Positions 1-8,430 are shown, counted from the stretch's first letter. The stretch is DNA of 40,553 nt from Ornatilinea apprima (GCF_001306115.1 NZ_LGCL01000012.1:1-40553), one strand, 5' to 3'. The notes: generated by a model not told the origin, from the sequence alone. A program made the numbers and translations.

Positions 1-309
1 TCCAATGCTCAATGCCAGTCTTCAAAGGCCCTCATCAAAACAGGCCTTGGGCCATTGCACTCCATAAGGCAATCTATGGCCGCTGAGCTCTCTCTTTTCC
101 AGATCTATGGATATTCGATACAGTAACTTTTTCGCGACCCGGAGGACGATGGTTAAAATTATTAGAGATGTCAATTGAGAAAATTATCTATCAAAACCAA
201 CCGATCATATTTGGATTGAATTTCTAGTTGAAGAGGGCTCGCCTTCTTCCAGTTCAAAAAAACTGCTGGATGGCTAACACCCAGCAGTTTTAAAACCATT
301 ATGTAAAAG
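1..309. other. Left edge, no confident gene
   Basis: No convincing gene is seen downstream of the P-type ATPase, which ends at 310. The stretch holds one copy of a 27-bp repeat (128-154). On the minus strand one frame is open leftward to a stop at 22-24 and includes the residues TIVLRVAKKLL over the repeat, but it has no ATG start and is too short to call. If element B follows the layout of element A, its far att copy should lie just left of base 1. Confidence 0.4.
128..154. repeat. 27-bp direct repeat, copy 1
   Basis: Identical to 5428-5454, with weaker similarity continuing on the low-coordinate side. In copy 2 the repeat lies 149 bp inside the end of element A. It may therefore mark the corresponding end of element B. 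Confidence 0.75.
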
Positions 310-2718
310 TTATTGGTTGAGCTTCAAGAAAGAGGAAAGCGGGCGCTTAACCAATTCTGAAATAATTAAATATAAAGTTGCCAGGCCTACTATCAAACCC
401 AAATGTCCCCAGGTCGGTCTGATAAATTCAAAGAATGCGGCTGTCCAGGGAATCATGGGCAATGCAAGTGTGATAATAAAGGCTACTAAAGAAAGACTAA
501 TAATCAGTGGGGCGGGTTTTCCGGCTTTCTCAATTGGCAGCATTGAGCGTATCGAAATCAATAATAATAATTCTGTAATGACACTCGCGATATACCAGTT
601 TGTTTGAAGAACTTCTGGTGAGATTCGATAGAATAATCCAAAATAAATAAAGTCAAAAACAGTACTCACTAATCCCAGACTGATAAAAATTATGTACAAC
701 GAGCGGAAGTCATATCGTTGGGGATGGGACACTTCTTTATCAGAGACCCGATCAAATGCGATTGCCATCATCGGAAAATCAGACAACAAGTTCAACAATA
801 AAAGTTGTTTCGGAAGCATTGGCAAAAAGTCGATAAACAACGAACCGATTGCCACCGCATAAAAATTGCCAAAATTTGACACCAACGTGGCACGAATGTA
901 CTTTAATGTATTGGCATGTGTTTCACGCCCCAGTCGGATTCCTTCAACAATAACCCGTAAATCATTTTTCAAGAGCAAAATGTCTGCGGTTTCGCGCGCT
1001 ACATCCGCTGCGGATTGGACGACCATTGAAACGTTGGCAGCTTTCAATGCAGGAGCATCATTGATCCCTTCACCGAGAAAACCAACGGTATATTGTTCTT
1101 TCAGCAACTCAATGAGTTCCAATTTTTGCTCTGGCGTTGTCCGGGCAAACACCCGTATCGATCCGATCAATTTATGCTGTTCCTGCAAAGGAAGTGATAG
1201 AAAGGTCTGGGCTTCCATCACCTCACTATCATGACTTACCAAGCCCGCTTCTCGCCCTACTGCTTCTGCCACGATTAATGCGTCACCTGTGATGATCGTG
1301 ATTAACACATTGAGTTTCTTCGCTTCGGTGATTGTACCGATAGTCGTTTCTTTTAGACGGTCCTCAAAAGAAACAAAACCCGCAAATTTGGGACCACTTC
1401 CATCGTCATAACTTGTGCCGAGTACGCGGTGTCCTCTTTTTTCCTCCTCGTTTATCCACACTTCAACCTTATCTTTCGCAATCCAGCCTTGATTGAAGAA
1501 GTATTCCGGGCTTCCGCGGCGAATATGAAATTGTTTCCCTTCTTTCGATCTCACAATTGCGCCATTACTCCGAATCGCGGGATCAAAAGCTTCTTCTTGT
1601 ATTATCGTGAATGAGTTGATCATATTTCTTTGTTCATCGCTCAAAGCTTCATCGCTTGCCTGGTCAAAGGGTTCCGGATTTTTTTTGTCCAAATTATGGG
1701 CAGCTAACCGCGCAAGCACCAATGGGTGGAATTGCGAATTAGGATTCACCCATTCATTCTGATATGTCAAGCGGTTTTCTGTGATGGTACCGGTCTTATC
1801 GGTACAGAGGAGGTTCACTGTTCCCAAATCTTGTACTGATGAAAGACGCTTTACGATGACATCTTTTTTGGCAAACAGCATCGCGCCACGAGAAAGAGAA
1901 AAAGTTAATACCAGTGGTAATGCTTCTGGAATAACAGAAACTGCCAATGCAATCGCGAATATTAATAAACTGGGAATATCAGCATTTTTACCTTCAATCA
2001 ACACATTTGCCAGGATGACAAATACCAGTGTCAGGATGGTCGTTCTTAGAATAAACTTGCTGATACGGTCAATCCCCTTAACCAGGTCACTCTCAGACTG
2101 GACGGATGAAGCGGTTTTTGCAATATTGGCAAAACGGGTATGGACACCCGTCGCGGTCACTTCTGCAAACGCATTTCCACTAATGATAACGACACCTTGT
2201 AATAGTCGACTACTCTCTTGTTCAGAATCGTCGTTTGTTGCAGCAATTTTTCCGACCGGGATGCTTTCACCAGTAAATGTAGTTTCATCTACTAAAAGAT
2301 TGTGTGCCTGGCGAATGACTGCGTCCGCGGGGACAATATCACCCGATTCAAGCTTCAGGATGTCTCCAGGCACGATTTCTTCCACGGATATTTCCTGCTC
2401 TTTGGCATCTCTTATCACGGTAGTATTTCTAACAAGATAGGTTTTTAATTTATCCGCAGCGTCATTTGCTTTGTACTCCTGGAAAACATTCAACCCGGTT
2501 CCCAAGAAAACAAAAAACAGGATAAATGTTGCATCGATTGGTTCTCCGAGAAGGAACGTGACAATAGACGCGGCGATTAATAGCAGGTTGAAGATCCCAC
2601 TAAATTGGCGAAGTATCAAACGCAAAAAACGATTTTTCGGAACGGGTAATGCATTTAGCCCGTATTTTTCTTTTCGTTCCTTGACTTCATTCGTGGATAA
2701 ACCAATGATTTTTTCCAT
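310..2718 (-). CDS. P-type cation-transporting ATPase
   Basis: An 802-residue P-type ATPase predicted to move cations across the inner membrane using ATP. Seen: an N-terminal cation-ATPase domain (residues 1-70), the actuator motif TGES, the phosphorylation motif DKTGT, an ITGD segment, a hinge motif reading GEGINDAPAL, and about ten hydrophobic helices including six after the hinge. The segment PMLPKQLLLLNLLSD after the hinge resembles MgtA-type (P3) pumps, so Mg2+ is plausible but not proven; a P2-type or H+ pump cannot be excluded. The hinge normally reads GDG, so the first Asp is replaced by Glu. I chose ATG at 2718 over an upstream GTG at 2733 because a GGACGG stretch precedes the ATG at suitable spacing. 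It is the only metabolic cargo of element B and is transcribed toward the left end. Confidence 0.9.
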   Translation of the reverse strand: MEKIIGLSTNEVKERKEKYGLNALPVPKNRFLRLILRQFSGIFNLLLIAASIVTFLLGEPIDATFILFFVFLGTGLNVFQEYKANDAADKLKTYLVRNTTVIRDAKEQEISVEEIVPGDILKLESGDIVPADAVIRQAHNLLVDETTFTGESIPVGKIAATNDDSEQESSRLLQGVVIISGNAFAEVTATGVHTRFANIAKTASSVQSESDLVKGIDRISKFILRTTILTLVFVILANVLIEGKNADIPSLLIFAIALAVSVIPEALPLVLTFSLSRGAMLFAKKDVIVKRLSSVQDLGTVNLLCTDKTGTITENRLTYQNEWVNPNSQFHPLVLARLAAHNLDKKNPEPFDQASDEALSDEQRNMINSFTIIQEEAFDPAIRSNGAIVRSKEGKQFHIRRGSPEYFFNQGWIAKDKVEVWINEEEKRGHRVLGTSYDDGSGPKFAGFVSFEDRLKETTIGTITEAKKLNVLITIITGDALIVAEAVGREAGLVSHDSEVMEAQTFLSLPLQEQHKLIGSIRVFARTTPEQKLELIELLKEQYTVGFLGEGINDAPALKAANVSMVVQSAADVARETADILLLKNDLRVIVEGIRLGRETHANTLKYIRATLVSNFGNFYAVAIGSLFIDFLPMLPKQLLLLNLLSDFPMMAIAFDRVSDKEVSHPQRYDFRSLYIIFISLGLVSTVFDFIYFGLFYRISPEVLQTNWYIASVITELLLLISIRSMLPIEKAGKPAPLIISLSLVAFIITLALPMIPWTAAFFEFIRPTWGHLGLIVGLATLYLIISELVKRPLSSFLKLNQ

Positions 2719-3027
2719 ATTTATACCGTCCACAACATTTATGTATGACTTTATAAATAATATAATAAATGAGCTGCCTTCTTATGGCAACCCATTACAA
2801 TGCATATTGAAAATAAAAGACCCACCCCGGTGCGCGTGCAGAGCAGAGGCGTGGATTGTACTGTTGGATTTTTCAGGTCTAGATGATCAATCCTCACAAG
2901 AACTAATCCACCTATACTAATCAGATCTGAAGCTAAAGAAATCTAAACTATCATAATCCAAATTTCTTTATTCGCGTCATTTATATAAAAGCTGACAAAA
3001 TTTACACCATCAATCGCGGAGATCGGT
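2719..3027. other. Divergent intergenic region with repeat
   Basis: Lies between the divergent ATPase and recombinase genes and should hold both promoters. It contains the 52-bp repeat at 2819-2870. A GGAG at about 3017 precedes the recombinase ATG. Confidence 0.5.
2819..2870. repeat. 52-bp dispersed repeat, copy 1
   Basis: Matches 7547-7598 at 46 of 52 positions by eye. Both copies lie upstream of the minus-strand cargo gene of their element. The right arm has diverged here, so the outer stem present in copy 2 cannot form. Confidence 0.8.
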
Positions 3028-4122
3028 ATGATCGAACGACAGAATTATCTTAAAACCAGCAAACATCTTCCCTTTCTCCAGGAAGTGATGCAACTGAACC
3101 CGGCATCTCTGGATCGCTACCGCTTTTATTTGCGTCATCTACTATTATGGGCGGATGATCAAAACTTCCGTCAGGTGCAGGCGATTCGCCCGACCCTCCC
3201 GTCCTATCTGGCTTCATTACCTGGTAAGGAAGGAAAAGGAACCCTGGCCAGCGCATCCCAAAAGAAGATCATTGACTCAAGTAAACGCTTTTTTCGTTGG
3301 GCGAAGGTTACATATCCCCGCGAAATGAACAACCTTCCTATTTCATGGATTGATACTCTACGGAGACCACGCCTACCACAAATTTCTTCCGAGCATGTTT
3401 TTGTTTCTCTGGATGAAATCCAAAAATAAATTACTGTCGCTGTTCCCGAAGATAGCCTGGCCTTACTCCGTGATAAAGCAGCTGCTGCCATGCTCTTCCT
3501 ATCCGGTATGCGTGCCAGCGCATTTACCACATTACCAATCGAGGCTGTGGATCTGGATAACTTGAGACTTCGCCAGTGGCCAGAGCTGGGCGTCCATACC
3601 AAGAATGGAAAGAAGGCGACTACTTTCCTATTGAACATTCCTGAAATTCTTGCGCCAGTCCGCCAGTGGGATGCTATTGTTCGAAAGTCACTTCCAGGGT
3701 CAAGTCCCTGGTATGCACCGATCGCCCATTCCTGGGGAGATCAGTTTCTTTCCCAGGATGAACCTGGAAAGACGCGTTCTCAGGCGCTTCAAAAACGCCT
3801 AGAGTTGTTGTTTTCTATTGCAAACCTTGAATTCAAATCACCTCATAAATTCCGGCATGGACACGCCGTCTATGGGTTACTTCATGCTCAGACTATGGCG
3901 GATTACAAAGCGGTTTCCATGAACCTGATGCACGAAAGTATCGAGATCACTGACAGCACTTACGCTCCCATGCTTTCTTCTGATGTTCAAGAGCGTATTG
4001 CCGGGCTGTCTGGGAAGGCGACGTCCATGCCGGGTGATGAGCTTGAGGTCTTCCTTAATAAACTTGATCGAGAAAGCCAGAAAAAAGCATTGATGTTTAT
4101 CGCAGGAAAGTTGGCTCAATGA
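3028..4122 (+). pseudogene. Tyrosine recombinase split by an in-frame stop
   Basis: One reading frame runs from ATG 3028 to 4122, broken only by a TAA at 3427-3429. The first 133 residues form a core-binding domain (starts MIERQNYLK). The rest carries a catalytic domain with Arg in SGMRASAF, an HxxR box in HKFRHGHA and a candidate Tyr nucleophile in STYAPM. Without the stop it would be about 364 residues. A GGAG ribosome site precedes the ATG. It converges on the integrase at 4134 with an 11-bp gap. The N-terminus is homologous to the remnant at 29379-29735 in element A, starting M-x-RQNYLK and sharing LLLWA. Either a recent nonsense mutation or programmed readthrough; the former is simpler. 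An internal ATG at 3490 could express the catalytic part alone. Confidence 0.8.
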
Positions 4123-4133
4123 AGACTTCTTGG

Positions 4134-5147
4134 TTACAGACGCATGTTATCGGCAGGACTGGCTTTGCGATGCGCTTGCTCCACATCCACTTCAGCTATC
4201 TGGGCATAGTGGCGTACCATATCAAGCGATCCATGACCCAGAAGCGATTGGAGGGTAAAAACATCCCCTCCGGAGCGCAGATAGGTGATGGCGAAGGTAT
4301 GCCTGAATTTATGAGGATAAGCTTTCTTGATTTCTGCCCGGTCTCCCAACCGATTGATCAAGACTCGCAAACTGTCCTTGTTGAAAGCTCGATCCGCATG
4401 GCTGATGAAGAGGGGGGCGTCGGGATCGTCCCCATCTTCTCGGCTGGCAAGATAACGCCAGACCGTTTTTCGAGCAACTTTGCCCAGGTAAACGGTACGA
4501 CCTTTGCCACCTTTTGCGCCACCAGCCACTCCGTGGCGAATGGTGACCTTTCCGGTCTTGAGATCCACATCGTTGATGATCAGAGAACACAACTCAGTTG
4601 CTCGCAATCCAGTGTCCAGCAACATCAATACAATTGCCTGGTCACGGTTGGCGGTTGGCCGCCGCATCACAAACTTCTTCCTTTCTTCAGTCTGCGATTC
4701 TCGCGAGTAAACGCAAGCCTTGAGAATTTTTTCCACATCCTCTTTTGTAAATGTTTCAACGGGATGTTTTTGAAACTTGGGCGCTGTGATTTCTTTTGCG
4801 GGATTGGGAAATTTGAACTCCACCTGCAACCATCCGAAAAAGGATCGGAATGTTACCCAAACATTTCGGATGGATTTGGCGGACAGCGGTTCGGAGCTAC
4901 CGTTCCAACGTCGCGGTTTATACTCGGTTCGCAACCAGGCCATGTAACCGGTCAGGTCGGAAGATTGAATTTCCGACACCTCTCGGTCTCCAATGTATTT
5001 CAACCAATGACCAAGCGTGAACTCATAGGAGGTAATTGTGCGTTGGCTTAATCCCTCTGCTGTTTTGAATTTTAGGAAGCCGTCGATGGCTTTGGCTAAG
5101 GAAAGTGAAACTTTGGATTTTGACGTACCCGGCGAACTGCGGTTCAT
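4134..5147 (-). CDS. Tyrosine recombinase/integrase of element B
   Basis: A 337-residue phage-type integrase expected to catalyse insertion of element B at the initiator tRNA gene. Seen: SAM-like core-binding domain (about 15-115), then the catalytic domain with R182 (GLRATEL), K in KGGKGR near 215, H279-x-x-R282 (HKFRHTFA), H305 (LGHGSL) and nucleophile Y314 (RHYAQIA). It aligns without gaps over 337 residues with the integrase at 30013-31026. The frame is open upstream through the att site, but ATG at 5147 is chosen because GGAGG lies just before it and because it gives the same length and MNR start as the sister protein. The gene start lies 87 bp from the att copy at 5234-5279, as expected for an integrase next to its attachment site. 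Confidence 0.93.
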   Translation of the reverse strand: MNRSSPGTSKSKVSLSLAKAIDGFLKFKTAEGLSQRTITSYEFTLGHWLKYIGDREVSEIQSSDLTGYMAWLRTEYKPRRWNGSSEPLSAKSIRNVWVTFRSFFGWLQVEFKFPNPAKEITAPKFQKHPVETFTKEDVEKILKACVYSRESQTEERKKFVMRRPTANRDQAIVLMLLDTGLRATELCSLIINDVDLKTGKVTIRHGVAGGAKGGKGRTVYLGKVARKTVWRYLASREDGDDPDAPLFISHADRAFNKDSLRVLINRLGDRAEIKKAYPHKFRHTFAITYLRSGGDVFTLQSLLGHGSLDMVRHYAQIAEVDVEQAHRKASPADNMRL

Positions 5148-5203
5148 AAGAAATTCCTCCATTTTTGGAAAAATGTCTACCGCTGTGTGCCGGGCTAACG
5201 AAA

Positions 5204-5228
5204 AACCAGAGCCCGACGGACTCTGGTT
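5204..5228 (-). terminator. Hairpin beside inner att site
   Basis: An 8-bp perfect stem (AACCAGAG at 5204-5211 with CTCTGGTT at 5221-5228) followed on the minus strand by a short T run. It sits six bases from the tRNA-like repeat, as does a hairpin of different sequence at 31084-31108. Likely a terminator for transcripts leaving the tRNA end. Confidence 0.65.
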
Positions 5229-5233
5229 TGACT

Positions 5234-5279
5234 TTAGTAGCGGGGAGTGGATTCGAACCACTGACCTCCGGGTTATGAG
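5234..5279. repeat. att copy: 3' part of initiator tRNA gene
   Basis: Identical over 46 bp to 31113-31158, which spans the 3' end of the initiator tRNA-Met gene up to its anticodon loop. The 5' half of the tRNA is absent here, so it is not a functional tRNA. It is the junction between elements A and B. Identity stops just past the anticodon, a crossover point often used by tyrosine recombinases. Confidence 0.9.
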
Positions 5280-5427
5280 AGATTTTCCTGGTTTCGGAAC
5301 GTTTTTCACTCAGGCTCCGCATTTTAGCCTGGCCTGAGGGACGCTCTTCTGATGAGGCCGGAGGATCTTTGGTTACGAGTTATTAGACGTATGATAGCGA
5401 CTTTTTATGACAGGGTCAAGTAGTAGT

Positions 5428-5454
5428 TTTTTCGCGACCCGGAGGACGATGGTT
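5428..5454. repeat. 27-bp direct repeat, copy 2
   Basis: Identical to 128-154. Read on the minus strand, the codons just beyond the identity differ from copy 1 only synonymously (AAG TTA CTG against AAA CTA CTA), so both read TIVLRVAKKLL. This hints that the repeat derives from a coding segment. Confidence 0.75.
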
Positions 5455-5603
5455 GCGAATTTGTGAACGAACGTCCAAAAATCACGAACTTTTCGTTCTA
5501 TCGTTCATGTGCGATTTGTTAAGGTAATTCAAGTTTTTCGTTGTCACAAAAGGTCAATCGTTGCAAAAAATGGATGTGTGTCAATCATCATTCAATAAAC
5601 CAC

Positions 5604-5645
5604 TTCCTAAATCGTCAAATTGTGGAAAAATTGACGATTTAGGAA
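5604..5645. repeat. Perfect 15-bp inverted repeat
   Basis: Arms at 5604-5618 and 5631-5645 are perfect reverse complements separated by 12 bp. There is no T run, so a protein-binding site is as likely as a terminator for the lipoprotein gene that ends at 5792. Confidence 0.6.
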
Positions 5646-5791
5646 TTTAACAATAATCCCAAAAACCAGGTTTGTTTGAACTCGAAAGACAGAAATTGAA
5701 CCGAACAAGTGTCATCAATTTTCAAGATTACCCATTTGTACTTGACCTAATGTCATCTTGCCTTACTGGTCTCGTTGACACTCTTTAATCC

Positions 5792-7366
5792 TTATTCACC
5801 TGTCGGCAGAGAATACAGCTCCTCGATCGTCATACCAAAGGTATCACTAATGTATTGCACCATTAAATTCATGGAATGCTGGTAAACATCCTCGATCGCG
5901 GGATCGTTGTAAGCTTTGATGAAGTATTCTTCCACGGTCTTGTCAGGATCGCTGCACCATTCATCGATGTGTTCGCCGGTATCCAGATAATAGTAAAAAC
6001 TTGCACCACCGTTGTAATTATCGTCGGCGCCAACAAAAAGTTTGTTGTCGGTTGTGTGATAGAACAAGTTTACGCGGTAAACGTCAGTAATCGGTTGAAA
6101 AAATACGACATCATATTCCTTATTTTCTTTTTCGTTGTGGTCGATGCGGATGTTGGTATAGATGCCTTCGTGCTGCTCATACATGTAAATCCCGGGGGTC
6201 TCGTCTGGGACAAAGCCCAGACTCTTGAGGGTCGGCGGTTCATACGGCAATGTGAACAATTTTTCGGGGGTCATTTTGAAGGCGTTCTGAATGGTTTCAT
6301 TAAAGAAGCGGATAGGTGCATACAGCGGATCTTCGCCATTTTCAACTTCCAAGGCGGCACGGATCATCTGTTCTGAGTTCGCCCGATCCTGCCCATCGAT
6401 GGAATATTCGCCAGTGGCGATGTCGTAGAGGTAGTTTACGGGCGGCTGGCCTTCCTTATCCATTTGGCAGAGGTAAACCTTGTGTACGTCATAGTAACCG
6501 ATAGAGGTTTTGTATTCATCATTCAGGTACAGGGTCATACGGATGATATTCTGGTTGTCTTCCCTGGATGGCGGCCCCCACTTGTCATGGGTAACGGTGA
6601 AATTGGCTAACTCGCTTTCGAAGTAAGCTTCGTGATTGTTGGGATCAAGGTTGAATCCAAGGTCTTTAAGTGTGGTAGGAATGATGAAATCTTTGTTGGC
6701 GAGGGTGGTGTAGATGTTTTCGAGGGATGAATAGTCTTCGATACTGCTTTTGTCGAGGTAAAGGGTCTGGAGGTTCGTCAGCGAATCCAGCGAAGAAACA
6801 TCTGAAATGGTTGAATTGTCGAGCCACAGCACCTGCAAATTGATCAGGTTGGAGAGAGCGCTGTAATCTTGCGCCTGGCAGTTGGAAAGTATCAAGAGCT
6901 TAAGGTTGGTTAATTTGGCCAGAGGTGCGACATCCGTGACGGGATTGCCAGCTAGGGATAAGGCGGTTAGTTTGGTGAGCCCGGCTAGAGGGGAGATGTC
7001 GGTCACGGCGTTTTGAGACAGGTCGAGGCTTTCGAGGTTGGTAAAGGCTTCCAGGCCGCCGAGGTTGGTGATTGGGGTGAATTCGGAGAGCTGTCGCTGC
7101 AAAGAGTCGGTGAGATCCATGCGAGTGACGCCCTGGGCTTCCGCGAAGGTGATTTCGCCTTCAGGTTTGCCCATCGCGCTGCGTATCATTGCTTCCAACA
7201 CTGGATCAGAAAAGGTTACGACGACGGGCGCCGATGTCGCAACCGGAGACGATGTCGTCGTGACCTCCACAGCCGGGTTTGATGAGGTCTTTGTCACAGT
7301 GGGCGTGTTACAGGCTGCAAGGGTTATGGTCAGCAAAACGGTTATCAGAATATTATGAGGTTTCAT
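5792..7366 (-). CDS. Leucine-rich-repeat lipoprotein
   Basis: A 524-residue predicted lipoprotein. Seen: a hydrophobic signal peptide ending in the lipobox LAAC (Cys at about 19), a Thr/Ser-rich linker, then from about residue 95 to 215 five or so internalin-like leucine-rich repeats (LTNLxxLxLxxNxVTDISPLAxL pattern). A C-terminal region of about 300 residues with many aromatic and acidic residues is not recognised. LRR lipoproteins of this kind act in binding to proteins or surfaces; the ligand is unknown. It is the first cargo gene inside the left end of element A, in the position the ATPase holds in element B, and points away from the defence genes. The ribosome site is weak (AAGGA about 11 bp upstream). 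Confidence 0.85.
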   Translation of the reverse strand: MKPHNILITVLLTITLAACNTPTVTKTSSNPAVEVTTTSSPVATSAPVVVTFSDPVLEAMIRSAMGKPEGEITFAEAQGVTRMDLTDSLQRQLSEFTPITNLGGLEAFTNLESLDLSQNAVTDISPLAGLTKLTALSLAGNPVTDVAPLAKLTNLKLLILSNCQAQDYSALSNLINLQVLWLDNSTISDVSSLDSLTNLQTLYLDKSSIEDYSSLENIYTTLANKDFIIPTTLKDLGFNLDPNNHEAYFESELANFTVTHDKWGPPSREDNQNIIRMTLYLNDEYKTSIGYYDVHKVYLCQMDKEGQPPVNYLYDIATGEYSIDGQDRANSEQMIRAALEVENGEDPLYAPIRFFNETIQNAFKMTPEKLFTLPYEPPTLKSLGFVPDETPGIYMYEQHEGIYTNIRIDHNEKENKEYDVVFFQPITDVYRVNLFYHTTDNKLFVGADDNYNGGASFYYYLDTGEHIDEWCSDPDKTVEEYFIKAYNDPAIEDVYQHSMNLMVQYISDTFGMTIEELYSLPTGE

Positions 7367-7777
7367 CTATGAAAGTAATCCTTTTTATTACTCCGCGTGA
7401 AAACTATAAAGGCGGGTATCTTTTTTAGTTATTTACATAATGAGAATTTTAGTACCCCTTTGAATTTTACACTAACCGTCTGATCACACGTAATGCTATG
7501 CACTTCAAAGGACATCACTTGTTGACGTTTTGGTTTAATAAAAAATGACCCACCTCGGTGCGCATGCAAAGCAGAGGCGTGGTGGGTACTGTTGGATTGA
7601 TTATAACCAGTTTAACTATTACGGGGCTATTCTAACAAACTTCCTGGCAATCGCATTAAGCACTTTGTTATTATCAATTTCAGACTGAAATGATAATAAC
7701 ATTGGAAGTGTTCTCATTTATGATCTTAGCCACTGGGAAGCGAGCAGGTAAAGATGATGGGATTACGCAACCTTTTT
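7367..7777. other. Intergenic region upstream of the lipoprotein
   Basis: No gene is supported. It should contain the lipoprotein promoter on the minus strand and holds the second 52-bp repeat (7547-7598). Short frames here lack ribosome sites or homology. Confidence 0.5.
7547..7598. repeat. 52-bp dispersed repeat, copy 2
   Basis: 46 of 52 positions match 2819-2870. This copy can fold: ACCCACC at the left pairs with GGTGGGT near 7580, with an inner CCTC/GAGG stem. A small palindromic repeat of REP or MITE type is possible. Confidence 0.75.
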
Positions 7778-8038
7778 CTATAAATTCAAGTCAGAGAAAT
7801 CCAGAGATGTTTGATAATTTGATGGCTTGCCATACAATTCCTGTGCCCTGGAACGCGAGATCAAATCCTCAGCCAAAACGCGATAAATTAACCGTTCCAT
7901 CCGCATGGGCGTTTCAGACGGATAAGGTTTTCCTGGTTCCTGGCGATGCCAATCATTGACGCAGAACTGCTGGAATAAACGCGCTGCGGTGTTTTCCGAA
8001 ATAATGGAAAGATCCTTGGCGCGGTAAATCCAGATATA
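7778..8038 (-). pseudogene. C-terminal relic of an ImmA/IrrE-family peptidase
   Basis: The minus frame from just inside a stop at 8039-8041 to the stop at 7778-7780 encodes 86 residues with no usable start. It includes WIYRAKDLSIISE, then a WHRQEPG segment and LIYRVLAEDLISR. This matches the typical C-terminal half of ImmA/IrrE metallopeptidases (the acidic-helix region after the HExxH domain), recognised from memory. The HExxH zinc site is missing, so the fragment should be inactive. ImmA proteins usually pair with an XRE repressor, and an intact XRE gene starts at 8137 in the opposite direction. It may be a leftover of an earlier regulatory pair of the element. Confidence 0.55.
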
Positions 8039-8079
8039 CTAGAGTTATTCCTTGCTTTATGACTTGTACTCCATTTTCG

Positions 8080-8108
8080 TTGACATTTTTTGTTTCCTCA
8101 CCTATGAT
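8080..8108 (+). promoter_or_regulatory. Strong sigma-70-type promoter of the defence operon
   Basis: TTGACA at 8080-8085 and TATGAT at 8103-8108 with a 17-bp spacer, 28 bp before the XRE regulator start. A CACGTG palindrome at about 8122 lies between -10 and the start codon and could be an operator. No other good promoter is seen before hsdM, so the regulator and restriction genes probably share it. Confidence 0.75.
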
Positions 8109-8136
8109 TATAGAATACTCCCACGTGAGGTAGCTC

Positions 8137-8379
8137 ATGCCCGGAAAGATTGTCAATCACTTTCGCATTTTACTGGCCCAAAAAGCCACAAAGCAACAAC
8201 AAAGCATTGCTCTGATGGACGTTCAGCGCGAGACGGGCATTGCCTGGTCAACACTGAACTCTTGGGCGAATAATCAGTTGACCCGTTATGATGCACCAGT
8301 GATCATGGCGTTATGCGAATATTTTGATTGCCAGGTGGGGGATTTATTGGTATTTGAGAAAGAAATTTCAGCGCAATAA
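8137..8379 (+). CDS. XRE-family transcriptional regulator
   Basis: An 80-residue Cro/C1-type helix-turn-helix protein. The HTH covers about residues 20-70, with IALMDVQRETGIAWSTLNSW as the recognition region and a conserved C-terminal FDCQVGDLL typical of small XRE regulators. A GAGG ribosome site precedes the ATG. It lies 51 bp before hsdM behind a near-consensus promoter and is the likely controller of the restriction and Argonaute genes, comparable in position to C proteins of restriction systems. Target sites are not established. Confidence 0.85.
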   Translation: MPGKIVNHFRILLAQKATKQQQSIALMDVQRETGIAWSTLNSWANNQLTRYDAPVIMALCEYFDCQVGDLLVFEKEISAQ

Positions 8380-8430
8380 TAAGATTTTCCACCAGTAATT
8401 TTTGGAAATCTTAATAACCAGAGGAGAATT

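Larger units (their letters stand above)
1..5279. mobile_element. Element B, tRNA-fMet integrative element (partial)
   Basis: Ends on the right in a 46-bp copy of the initiator tRNA 3' portion (5234-5279), next to an integrase (4134-5147) that is a gapless homologue of element A's. It holds a P-type ATPase as cargo, a 52-bp repeat and a second, nonsense-split recombinase. No partition or replication genes are visible, so it is either a reduced relative or a cargo-only element. The left end is outside the window; the 27-bp repeat at 128-154 suggests it is close. Confidence 0.6.
5280..5791. other. Left end of element A, non-coding
   Basis: 512 bp without a gene. It contains the second 27-bp repeat (5428-5454), a cluster of GAACG/CGTTC motifs in nested inverted order (about 5463-5507) and a perfect 15-bp inverted repeat (5604-5645). 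These could be accessory recombinase or regulator sites at the element end. Confidence 0.5.

Noticed and set aside
4119..5051. 310-codon plus-strand frame opposite the integrase
   Set aside because: The minus strand encodes an intact integrase with all catalytic residues and a good ribosome site.
5234..5279. Functional second tRNA gene
   Set aside because: Only the 3' part is present; the acceptor 5' strand and D arm are missing.
128..5454. 27-bp repeats as attachment sites of a separate 5.3-kb element
   Set aside because: Both integrases are near-identical in layout and sit beside the 46-bp tRNA repeats, which explain integration better. Kept only as a shared end marker.
7690..7959. 89-codon plus-strand frame
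   Set aside because: No ribosome site or recognisable motif, and the opposite strand reads as an ImmA/IrrE C-terminal fragment, so this is its shadow.
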